From contig NC_084759.1 in assembly GCF_028858725.1 (NCBI RefSeq), forward strand, positions 176,605,770-176,669,769: DNA of 64,000 nt. The letters are read 5' to 3'. The stretch's first letter is position 1. Each line of letters opens with the position of its first letter. Made by a program: the position numbers and the translations under genes. The notes beneath the pieces are model-generated. The model was given only the letters and a program-made list of their open reading frames with translations, had not been told where the DNA came from and made no database searches. This DNA is from Colius striatus (Eukaryota; Chordata; Aves; Coliiformes; Coliidae). Shown here one piece after another: positions 13,717 through 24,503 of this stretch.

Positions 13717-15218
13717 TCAAGTTGAACTTCCTGTGTTTCAGCTTGTGTCTGTTTCCCCTTGCGCTGTCACTAGGAACTACAGAAGACTTTCCTCATTCTC
13801 TTGACACTTGCTATTTAGGTATTTAAAAGCATTAATAAAGTCCTCTCTCAGTCTTCTCTTCTCTGGGCTACACTACCTCAGGTAAGAGACATGTTCCAGT
13901 CCCCTGATCATCTTGGTACTCTGAGCTGGAATCTTTCCAGAAGCTGAGCTGAGGAGCCCAGACCTGGTCACAGGACTCCAGATGTGGCCTCACCAGGGCA
14001 GAGTAGAGGGGGAGCAGAACCTCCCTTGACTTGCTGGCCACAATCTCCTTGATGCATGCCAGGATGCCATTGGCCTTCTTGGCCATGAGGGCACATTGCT
14101 GGCTCATGCTTAGTTTGCTGTCCATCAGAACTCCCAGGTCCCTCTCCAGCTGCTTTCCAGCAGTTCTACCCCCAGCCTGTACTGGCGCATGGAGTTGTTC
14201 CTTCCCAGATGCAGAACTCTGCACTTGTCCTTGTTGAACCTCATGAGGTTCCTCTCTGCCCAACTCTCAAGCCAGTTGAGATCCCACTGAATGGCAGCAC
14301 AGCCTTGTGGTGAATCAGACAGTCTTCTCAGTTTGGTGTCATCAGCCAACTTGCTGAGGGTACACTCTGTCCCCTCATCCAGGTCGTTGATGATGTTGAA
14401 CAAGACTGGCCCCAGAACCGATCCCTGTGGAACTCCACTTGTCACAGGCCTCCAATTCTATTCCCTGCCATTGATCACCACCCTTTGGGCTCTGTCATTC
14501 AGCTAGTTCTTGATCTACCTCACGATCAGTTCATCCAATCCACACTGCTTGAGCTTTCTGATGAGGATGTTATGGGAGACAGTGTCAAAAGCCTTGATGA
14601 AGTCAAGGTAGATGACATTCACTTCTCTCCCCGCATCTACCCAGACAGTCATGCCATCATAGAAGGCTGTCAGGTTAGTCAAGCAGGATTTTCCCTTGGT
14701 GAATCTGTGCTGTCTCCCCTGATAACCACCTTTTCCTTTGTGTGTTTAGAGATGACATCCAGGATATGGTATTCTATCACCTTTCCAGGTGGAGATGAGG
14801 TTGACTGGCCTGTAGTTTTCTGGATCCTTCTTCTTGCCCTTTTTTAAGAATAGAGTGACACTGGTTTTCCTCCAGTCCTCAGGCACCTCACCTGTGCTCC
14901 ACAATTGTTCAAAAATTATGGAGAGCAGTTTATCAATAACATCAGCCAGCTCCCTCAGCGCTTGAGGATGTATCCCATCAGGACCTGTGGATTTGTTGGT
15001 GCCCAGGTTGCCTAACAGATCCCTAACTCAATCCTCTTCAACCAAGGGAAGGTCGTCTTTCCTCCAGACTCTCTCTCTATCTGCCAAGGACTGGACTTCC
15101 TGAGAGCTGGCCTTAAAGTAAAGAAGGCATTCTGTAACTCCGCCTTCTCTGCATCCTGTCACCAGGGCACTCTCCCTGTTCAGCAGTAGGCTCACATTCT
15201 CCCTAGTCTTCCTAATAC
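13717..15218 (-). mobile_element. CR1 LINE, minus strand, ORF2 part (proximal part of interrupted copy)
   Basis: Minus-strand CR1 ORF2 covering the reverse transcriptase and following region. Recognisable pieces are [36 protein letters not shown] (14400-14320), [36 protein letters not shown] and [15 protein letters not shown]. Upstream ORF2 sequence continues to about 15210. The reading frame switches at least once near 14260-14130 and stops occur, so it is dead. It joins the piece at 12690-12849 once the plus-strand insertion is removed from consideration. Confidence 0.92.
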
Positions 15219-15750
15219 ATTAACACCCCTCTCATATTGTAGAGCGGTTGATTAAAGCAGCTCATTTTACCTTGGATAACATTTTTTGCTGATGGCAATA
15301 AAGGCAGCATATATTTATTTATCTTTGATACTGTATATCTTAACATGTTCTAGAGCACACATAATAAGCAAGCTCACTTTTCTACTTTTCAATAGTGGTT
15401 GAAAAGTCAGATTACACTACTTTCCTTGAGTGTACTTAAGAAAAAGTACAAAACTTTGTACTTGTTTAAGTACAGGTTTGGATCCACGTAGCAGGCAGCC
15501 GTTTTGACAGAGGCAAGTGATTTGCACAGCCTGAGGGAGTGATGGCTGACACCCCAAAACTATCAGATCCCAGAGTGTTAGATTTGAACTAAAATTCCAT
15601 TACATTCTACTTCTGCCTCACTGTTCTCAGAAGTTTATGTCCCACCACAGACCTGCTCCTTGCAAGGCCCTGCCATGGGTGCTTTCAGCCTGAAGGATGT
15701 CCCCCAGAACTCTGGTAGCATACATGCATATCACTGGACATGGACATCAC
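15219..15750. other. Intergenic spacer, nothing recognised
   Basis: AT-rich unique sequence between CR1 elements. No gene, RNA or repeat is recognised. Confidence 0.6.
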
Positions 15751-15881
15751 TGGCAGAGTTCAAGGCCAGGTTGGACAGAGCTTTGAGCAACCTGGTCTAG
15801 TGGAAGGTATCCCTGCCCATTGCAGGGGGATTGTAACTAAAGGATCTTTAAGGTCCTTTCCAACCCAAACCAGTCTACCAA
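15751..15881 (+). mobile_element. CR1 LINE 3' end fragment, plus strand
   Basis: The segment from TGGCAGAGTTCAAGGCCAGG through GAGCAACCTGGTCTAGTGGA to AAGGTCCTTTCCAACCCAAA is the well-known CR1 3' terminal block. The ATTCTATGA tail is decayed. Confidence 0.88.
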
Positions 15882-18800
15882 ATAATCAAGACTTGTTATG
15901 CATGATACAAAGCCACACAGAAAAATGTCGTCTTGGACAGGTTGTAAACCAGGTTATGGGCCTATCTTGAGCTTCCTAATTTTGCCACATAAGAGACTAC
16001 TGCCTTTGCTTGTTTGACATAATATTTGAGCACAGGCTTTTGTGTTTAGACAGAGGAGTCTTCAAGAAGACAGGGACCTGCAGCACTGGCCACCAGAAGC
16101 TTTAATATTTCAATGATACACTCTAGTTTAAACAAACCTTCTTCCAGATCTTCAGATACATAGCCAGTTTGTACAAAGCACGAACTCTTAAGGTGCACGT
16201 GGTGAGCAACCTAGGAACACTTTCTAAAAGAATTTATGTTTTTATGGCTTTTATTTGGAAAAGCACATGTGCAGAACACGGTGCCCTAAGATTCAGCGCA
16301 TCCTTGGCCTGATCTTTGGTGGATAATCTCTCTTTCTCACTCGTTCAGGAGAGGAAACCCAGTCCTTTTGCAAGTTTCCCCTTCATATAGTTTTCTGGAA
16401 TCCCTCAAGACATGACAGGCTCCTGACAGATGACTTGGTAATGAAGACTACAGGTCACTTTCGGCTTGTTATTTAGAGCACTTAGATCTCAGTATAGGAA
16501 CACTTCATTTACAACTCATTTAAGCTTTTCTGCTCACCTTTATATTACTAATACTTAGAGTCCTTGTGGGGATGTGAGGAAAACAACAAAAAATTGAAAT
16601 AAGCGGTACGTTCAAGCTAGGTTTTAAAGTTTTTTAATGACAAGTGCAGGAAACACCTGACACTGAATTCATAGATTACCCTTAGACAAGATATCTAACT
16701 TCTCAGTGCCTCACAAGCTTTTGGTGCTGGTTTTTTTTCATAAATCTCCTGCAAGTCAAGCAGCAGCATCCTCTCTTTCTCAAGGAAGCAGAACTGGAAT
16801 TCCTTGAGATTGACTATGATAAATCCATATCCTAAATTTCATCAAGACTTCCAGAGAAGCTGGGAAACGAAATGGCCATGTGGCCCAAGTGTCTTGCAGA
16901 GACTCCGAGGATACAGTGATTTCCTGTTCCTTCTCAAACAGGCTCACGTAAATGGCAGTATCCTACTTCTGCAAAAGCCTTTCATAGACCTGTCCTTTTG
17001 CTTGATGATGGCTGAAGCTTTTGCCAGTGCAGATTCAGCCTTTTGGCTGAGCTGTCATTCTCTATCATTCAGCTAACTCAGTTATTTCGGTATTATAGAC
17101 CCATTATTTGACACTGAAGATATCTGGTTAATATATTTGGTAAAGGGATGCTGAGTATGTTCTGCTGCCTTTAGCAGGGAATATTGGATGGTTTTGTCTT
17201 TGGAAAACTCCATTGGTGTTTCCTTTGTGAATGGCTGTAAATTACTTCCTGGAACTAAAATGCCACTTTTTGCACAATTCTTTCTTGATTTTACTCAGGA
17301 GGTATACAACAGTGGTTGATTAAATTGCTTAGTGTTGTTCCTGTCTAAAAGAGAAACATGACTCAGCATATGCATTCATGAGTCTGCAAAAAGAGGAGAA
17401 AAAGAGGACTTTTCATATCCAGTTATCTGTTGTCCATCCATTTTTGAAAGGCATTAACATATGTAAAGACTGACTTTTCTCACTTTGCTAAAAGCTATGT
17501 AAAAGTTAGGGGCCCAGACTCTAGCTGGGCAAGTGAACTCCACTGGACTCTTCCTAAAGATGGGAATCAGCTGCCTTTTGGAGGTATCTCCTCTCTATTC
17601 CTGGAGTGAACTTAAACTCCTAACCTAGGTAACTAACTTAACAAGTATCCCAACTTTGAGTTCATGACAGTCACCACAGGGTAATACCCTCCAAAGCCTG
17701 TGAAAGCTTTTAATCATTTTCTCCCTTTAGGCAAACTCTTTTTTTTTAATTTTGGAGGCCAGGCAAATTCTGAGGAGCATCTTCTTGGTAAGAATCTAGA
17801 GATGATAACAGTGCAAAAGCAAGATAAAAGAAAAGAATAACTGATTTCCATTTGAAATTTTATTTTTCTCAACCCTTCCCAAGGCTCCCAGTAAACATCC
17901 ACTTGTTTGGGATTGGGAGCCAGTCTGGATTCACTTCCATTCCTTGGTTAATGGAAACATGAAAACTAGAGTTGACATCATGTCTCCTCACAACAGCAAA
18001 AATTGTGAGGCATTCAACCTTGCAGTGAAAACTGCAAAATATGAGACATTCTGTAAATAGAAACCCTTTAAAATAAAATGATACAGTTGACATAAAAGTA
18101 TAAAAATTGTTACTGACATGAATAATTCACTAACTATTGCATGGTATAAGTCACCAACTAATGTGTATTACGTGCCATTTAATAGTGGATGTATCTGAAG
18201 AAATATGGAAATTGGAATACTTTAATAACTTTCTATATGAAAGATGATGAGACTGCCTAAATGATTAAGAGGAAGATATGTTATAATGAACTAAAGCCAC
18301 TCGAGTGTAAGGTAATTTTAATTCAAATCTCCATCTGCTTATGTATAATTAAGACTCATTTAACAAGTTAATGCCTAACACAGAGAACTGATAAGTTTGG
18401 TATTAAAGAGCTTAAAAGAAGTAAATTAAACTGTCGAGTTTGAGAAGCTTTCATTTGAATTCTCTGTACCTGAACTAGAACACAGTCTTCCAGGTGCATT
18501 TCTTTGCCCTGACCATGCAGCCAGGTGCTAAACCTGAGGAGAAAAAGGAGGCAACAAAACAGAATATTCTTTTTATATTTTAATTTTTGATGTCAAGTCT
18601 GGAGTTCGACAGCATCTTTGCTGACATGAATATTTATATGGTTCGACCTACTCACCATATAGTATCTCTACACCATTAAGAAGACACTTTGTATGCCATC
18701 AAAAATATTTATGCATTGCAGAGATTGCCAGTGGGGTTAAATAACCTATGAAAATATGAGGGTTGCCTTTGATGTGCAAAAAAGTAGTATTTTCATCTGT

Positions 18801-19200
18801 GGTAAATTTTATGTGATATTCACGTGCTTAACTTTCTATTTCATTCTTTCTTCAAATATCTTTCCTGCAAGGTCCAATAGTCAAAACAGTGACTTCAACC
18901 TTTTCGTCTTCCATCATGCAATTTTAATTTTCTTCTTTTGGCTTCTTATGCACTATCAAGATGAGAGCTTCCTATATTCTTCTTACACTTCATACTTAAA
19001 ATACTCTGTCCTCTCTCTTTTTTTTTTTTTTTTGTCATTGGAGTCAGATGTCAGCTTTGATTTGCTCCTAGTGCTCAGCAATAAGTTAAATCCTTTCAGG
19101 AATGTACTGGAAGAAGAAATACCACAGTATGTCCAATGCTAATTGCAGTGTAGATGTTTCCAAGTAGATTTAAGACAAGGAATTAAAGTTAAGAGGTTTG
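15882..19200. other. Intergenic DNA, no gene recognised
   Basis: AT-rich unique sequence. An open frame at 18756-19142 is Phe/Leu-rich because of T-rich DNA and runs through the T tract at about 19017-19033. It has no family signature. Confidence 0.6.
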
Positions 19201-19265
19201 ATGGTGAGGTGGATAGAGGGAAGGAGGAAGGAGGGAAGAGAGGGCTGGAGGGAGGGAAGGGAGGA

Positions 19266-19356
19266 TGAGAGGAAAGGAAGAAGGGAGGGAGGGAGGAAGG
19301 AAGGAAGGAAGGAAGGAAGGAAGGAAGGAAGGAAGGAAGGAAGGAAGGAAGGAAGG
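19266..19356 (+). repeat. GGAA microsatellite inside a pure purine tract
   Basis: Every base from 19266 to 19356 is A or G on the plus strand. From 19295 to 19356 the unit GGAA repeats about 15.5 times without interruption. Degenerate GGAGG/GGAAG sequence precedes it from about 19214. Confidence 0.97.
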
Positions 19357-19360
19357 TAAG

Positions 19361-22300
19361 AAAAGAAAAGTTAGAAGCTCATACCTACACCATCAACTAG
19401 TCTGGAATAGGACATGGCCTACATTTTCTCCGTGAAACATTGCTGATTGAAATATTTCTTCAGTATATGCCAGAACACATAGTGCTGGGATGTTAATCTC
19501 CTGAATGACATTGTCACTTCTTGATTTTGGGATGCTAGAGGATACTGTTTTGGGACTTCAGCAGGGAATATCAGCATGAGATGGACTAATTAGTCAGTGA
19601 AGACTAAGTCCTGTGCTCTGCTGCTCCCCATGGTCTAGTGAGTGTGAAAGGCAACACATACATAAGCATGCAACTAAACTGTCAGTTTTACTTTACAGTT
19701 CCTATTAGTAGTCAACATCATGCCTGTAGCTCAGCCCCACTACCTACAGCTGTCACACCAAGGATGGTATATGAGGCTATCCTTTCCTTTGAGCTACTTC
19801 ATCTTGTCTGTAACAAAAAAAACCCCAAACAAACAAACAAAAAGTATTTATAAATATCTGTCTAACATGGCTCACTGGCCAAACAGTATTTCATTTTCAA
19901 GTAGTCTTCGCCATCTAAGTAATCTTTACAACAGAATAATTTCACTTCTTAACCTGTCTGGTATCAACATTTTGAACTGCTACACAAACACCATTTTTTC
20001 CTTGCTCGGAAATACATGAATTGGGCCAGAGAAGTCAAGATCCTTAATTGCCAGGAGCAGGAAAAGCTGCCCCTAGCTGAAAATCTTCAGAGCAAGAGCT
20101 GGACCCTTCGCCTAGGAGGACAGGCACCTGCTTGCTCCCAAGAAGGGCCCAAGACCTACACTTGGATTGGCTGTCTTGACACACAGATCCCAAATTCCCA
20201 GATCGCACTTCATCTCAGGGGTGCCATCCAAAGCCAGTCACTGTTCATGTAGGAGTTGACATTAGGGTAAGATTAATGACATCTGAAAACTTAGGCAAAA
20301 TTTGTACACGACAGTTATCTGTAACTAAAAGGTAGAGCAAAATGCTCAGCCTCACAAATTCAGCAATACAAGGGGAATGCTCTTCTTTAAAAAGCAAAAA
20401 ATGCTTCAGAGCAAGGCATTTAAAGAAACCCAAAACCCAAACCTGTTCATGATCCCTCCATAATTTACTTTCTTCTGCAGCACTCATGAGCCAATTGGCC
20501 TCTCTTAGTGGGTTACACCACCAGGTTTATGACAGCTGCTCTGTTTCCCTTTAGCCAAATGCCAGTCTCTATCTCATTCATTTTATCCTCGTTCCTCAAG
20601 AGAATTTAATGCTCTAAAAAAAAAGCAGTAGGTCCATAAAATGGATATTAATAGAGCACTTAGTACATACATGTTTGTGATTAGCAGCTTAAAGGTTAAG
20701 AACCCAAGTAAAACAAAACCTGGAGTAATTCCAGCCTTGAATCAGAAGGTATTTTAGCACTGAAGCCATGTCAGGCACCAAGGGTGCTGTCCTATAATTT
20801 GTACCAAGAAACAGAGGCTGGAAATGAACACTAGTTAAATTAAAAAAAAGAAAAAAAGAAAAAGGTCAAGCATCATGATATTAATGAATAATTCAATTTC
20901 AAGTTCAGAAAGCACAATGCTAAAGTTGCTGTATCATCTCTTCTGAGATCCTTGTAGCCCTCTTACAGGGCAATGGATCAAGCACAGGCTAGATTTAATC
21001 TCAATTCAGATAGCATTATCAGTTTCTTTCCTTTGAAAACATAATCATTTGATGCAGTAAATTTACTGTCCTGATCATACCAAAAACATCATTTTTACTT
21101 TAAGGATACTTATGGTGCAGAGGAAGATCCAAGGATCACCTTACTTATAGTGAGTAACGCTCCTAAATCAGCTGGCAATACAGCTGTCAAGTGACACAAG
21201 ATACCTTTTTTTACAAGGCCATCTTGCTGGCTTCATAGGAAAAATTACCTCCTGCTGGTGTCAGCCAGATACTAGGGCTGGGGAAAGGATGAGTGGGACA
21301 TTAACTCCTTCCTCAGCAGTGATGGGGCCATAATAACATACCTATGCAGCTCCTCTTCCCTGCTTTCTGCTCTTTATCCCAGAGCTGCAAGCAACCTCTT
21401 AAGCAAGCTCTGTTTTATGTTCCTTCATACGAAAAACACCCAGTTCTCATGACAAGCCTTTTCCTCTGTAAAGATTTATGACAACATTAAATGTACTTTT
21501 TAAAATTTGCCTTGGTGCAAGAGTGTTGTTTTGCTCATTTAAAAATACAACATTTGGTAAAAAAATGTATATGCAGGACTAAACTGCATCTGGAATTTCA
21601 CTGATAAAGAACTGCTGGGATGAGGGAGCACAACATCAAGTCCTGCCCTACAGAGAACCCAGCTGAGAGCAATGAGCACTAAAAGAGTCACCATCCAGAG
21701 CCGCTCTGTGTAAACACCCCAGGTGACCCTGCCGTCCCAGTCTGGGCCTACATTTTATTTTCCATGTTGATAGGAACAATCGAGGCCTTTCAACACGGCA
21801 AACCACAACATTTCTACTCCCAAAGACTGCTTATGGAAAAAAAGGAAACATTGCTTAATAACCCTAGCTAAGAAAAAAAAAAAAAGAGAGAAAACCATGA
21901 GCTGGAGGAAACTCTCTAGCTTTTTTTAATTAAGGATTGGGTAGGGACATGCAATTCCAGCAGGTGAAAAAGGAGGGAGAAGGTGGCTGAGAAGCTCTGC
22001 CAGGCATGTGCCAGGTAGATACCATGTCATGGTGTGCCACCAGTAGCAATACTGTATCACCTCTTGGTCTTATCTTCCTCTCTCACTAGATTTTGACAAG
22101 TCTCCTCAGATTTGCATGCATTTCCATTTACAGGTTATCACTATATCATTGCTAAAAATACTGTTTATTTTTTTCTCTAATAATTCTCTATTACTTAAGC
22201 ATTGTCCTGTTTTGTCCCCTCCTCCCCCTGACTCCAGTTGGATCTTTTACCTAGTTAGATATGGATTTTCCCACTTTTATTTCTCAGTGATGAAATAATG

Positions 22301-22490
22301 ATATTCAATTTTCTGAAGATTCATGTTGTTTTCTGAATTTGGGTGCCATAATAATTTGAGAGAAGCTCTGAGATGTGACCTAATAATGGGAAGTAAACAG
22401 TAAGTACGTCTGAAGGAAAGGCATAACACTAGCCATTACCTGGAGCTGACGGCAGCTGAACTCTGATTAGGACAGAGACTTGTTTTTAAG
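19361..22490. other. Intergenic DNA, no gene recognised
   Basis: AT-rich unique sequence with short A-rich tracts (20841-20865, 21870-21885). No gene, RNA or large repeat is recognised. Confidence 0.6.
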
Positions 22491-22494
22491 AGTG

Positions 22495-22648
22495 TGGGGT
22501 TGTGGAGTCTCCTTTTCTGGGTCATTCAAAACCCACCTGGATGAGTTCCTGTGAGACCTACTCTAGGTAGTCCTGCTCTGGCAGAGGGGGTTGGACTAGA
22601 TGATCTTTTGAGGTCCCTTCCAGACCTTGAGATTCTGTGATTCTGTGA
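22495..22648 (+). mobile_element. CR1 LINE 3' end fragment, plus strand
   Basis: The segment starts near TGTGGAGTCTCCTTTTCTGG and includes GGACTAGATGATCTTTTGAG and the tail GATTCTGTGATTCTGTGA. This is the CR1 3' terminal block with a variant ATTCTGTGA tail. Confidence 0.92.
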
Positions 22649-23860
22649 AAGGAATGAGGAAAACAGCCAAATCTCTGTGCTTTGATGTCTCCAGAAGATT
22701 GTGTACCTTTCTAGATGACTCAGGTTGGCTGAAGACAATTCCCTGGCTCTCCTGGAGGGACAATCTGGTAATAGCCCCTTGAAGCAATATTGTGTCACCC
22801 TGTATCAACTTTCTGACCTTGGATTCCACACTATTTCTAAGATTATGGGAAACAGTGGAAACATCTTTCATTGCATATGAACAGCTGTGTGCTCAGTGAG
22901 GATTTAGTATGATTTGAGGCTGGTGGGGAGACTTTTCTGATTATCAAACTGGGAACTGTCAGTGGCATAATTTTTCGAAGCCCATGGGGCGCAGTGTTCT
23001 TATGTTATTTACATGCCTGGAGATGCAAAGAGTGCTGCCAATGCCTATTGGTGCCAAAAGTGGCTAGAAAACAACTGATTTCCAGTATTAGATATTTTAA
23101 GTGAATCTTTCAAAGCCTGATGCCAAGTGACTTCAGCAACTAATCCTGCTATGGAACGCAATCCCATCAGTTAGCAACTGCTGTTAAGTCATGCACAGGG
23201 ACAACAAAAATGAGGCTATTAGGCAAAGTCTTGGACCCTGCTGACTGCTCAAGACTCTCATTTCAATGTACTGTAACTCACTGGGCTGCCAGCAGCAGCA
23301 GCTCCAAAGATGAGATGTCTCTGCTGCCAAAGAGATTCCATCAGGCATCCAGACAGCAAGTTTCCCTTGATGCTGAGCCCCAGACAGCTCCCACCGGGGC
23401 TCTTCTAAAAGACTTGACTGCTACTCCATAAGAAAGTTGAACCCTTAACTCATTTAGTTGTCTTCTATTCTTTAGTTTTCCTTAACTCACGTCCTATGAA
23501 AACATCAGTGATGGACACTGCTAACTTTTCTTGCACAAGATAAACAGGCATATGCTCTATGTTTTGTATGCGTAGTAAAAATAGCAAGCTCAGACAGGGA
23601 AAGGACTCACAGTAGTTACTTATCAGCATGCAACACAGTAATATATCAACAAGTAATTCAATCAACTAATAATAGCAAGTGAGTAAAAGGCAAAGACCCA
23701 TTCACTCCTAATTTGTAGGAACTAGTCTGCAGAATTGTGTCATGTGTTTTTGAAACCTCTGTGTGCTGTAAATATCATGCATGGTGAAACGACTCATTCT
23801 TCAAAGGCAAATGCTCAATTTAAATAAAATTTAAATAAAAAAGCTCTTGACTTTTTTTTT
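22649..23860. other. Intergenic DNA between a CR1 fragment and the PDZRN4 3' end
   Basis: Unique sequence. A T-rich stretch on the minus strand just past the predicted poly(A) signal lies at about 23820-23860. Nothing else is recognised. Confidence 0.6.
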
Positions 23861-23878
23861 CTTAAAGATAAGCAATAA

Positions 23879-23884
23879 TTTATT
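23879..23884 (-). terminator. Candidate polyadenylation signal AATAAA (distal)
   Basis: TTTATT on the plus strand reads AATAAA on the minus strand, about 620 bases after the PDZRN4 stop. A T-rich stretch follows on the minus strand (about 23820-23845), as expected for a downstream element. Cleavage would fall near 23850-23870. Confidence 0.5.
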
Positions 23885-24280
23885 TCTCTTTCATCTTCAC
23901 AATTATCACATACTGTCCAACTACATGACCAATGCCACTACATAACACAGGAAAATTGCCCACCTACACTTTACTTGGACAAATACAATTGCAATTTACA
24001 GATTAAATGTACTGTACAATGTGTAGTTGGAAAAATGTCATTCTTATCTATAAGATGGGATGTGGCATATGATTTATAAACAGATGCAATCTAAGATGTA
24101 AAACTTTAAAACTTGTTAAGACAAGGATACAGTATAAAGTGATTTGTTTTGGTATTGTATTGTTACTAAAGTAGAAAAAAGAAAGCTAGAGAAATAAATA
24201 CAGATCTTAAGTTACCAGATATGTATTAGGTTAAGAAAGTAATTGGTTTCTCCACTTTTTTTTTTTTGTTTTCCTTTCTT

Positions 24281-24286
24281 TTTATT
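24281..24286 (-). terminator. Candidate proximal polyadenylation signal AATAAA inside an A-rich tract
   Basis: AATAAA on the minus strand about 220 bases after the stop, flanked on both sides by runs of A in the mRNA sense (24256-24267 and 24290-24300). It could be a proximal site, or only a source of internal oligo-dT priming artefacts. Confidence 0.3.
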
Positions 24287-24503
24287 TTCTTTTTTTTTTT
24301 CTACAAATGAATAATATGAATATATTTCAGGATAAAGAAAGACTGCCAGATAAAGAAGGTACCATTATATGAAAAACAAATGAAAAATTGCTTACAAAAA
24401 AAATCAAACTATAAACAGTCATGAAATATATAAAAATGCCACATTGAACGAGGCAATCGTACTCTACCTAAACTGGTAGTATACTCTCTGAAAGCAGTTG
24501 TGT

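Larger units (their letters stand above)
23861..24503 (-). other. PDZRN4: PDZRN4 3' untranslated region (predicted extent)
   Basis: This is the sequence after the TGA, on the minus strand, down to just past the predicted polyadenylation signal. It is AT-rich, about 640 bases, and has no recognised repeat. Positions 24256-24300 form an A-rich tract in the mRNA sense. The 3' end is inferred from the signal at 23879-23884. A longer 3' UTR is possible, since brain-expressed genes often use distal sites. The extent needs transcript data. Confidence 0.55.

Noticed and set aside
18756-19142. 128-codon open frame rich in Phe and Leu
   Set aside because: Caused by T-rich DNA, including a T homopolymer read as Phe. 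No signal peptide or membrane-protein family pattern is convincing.
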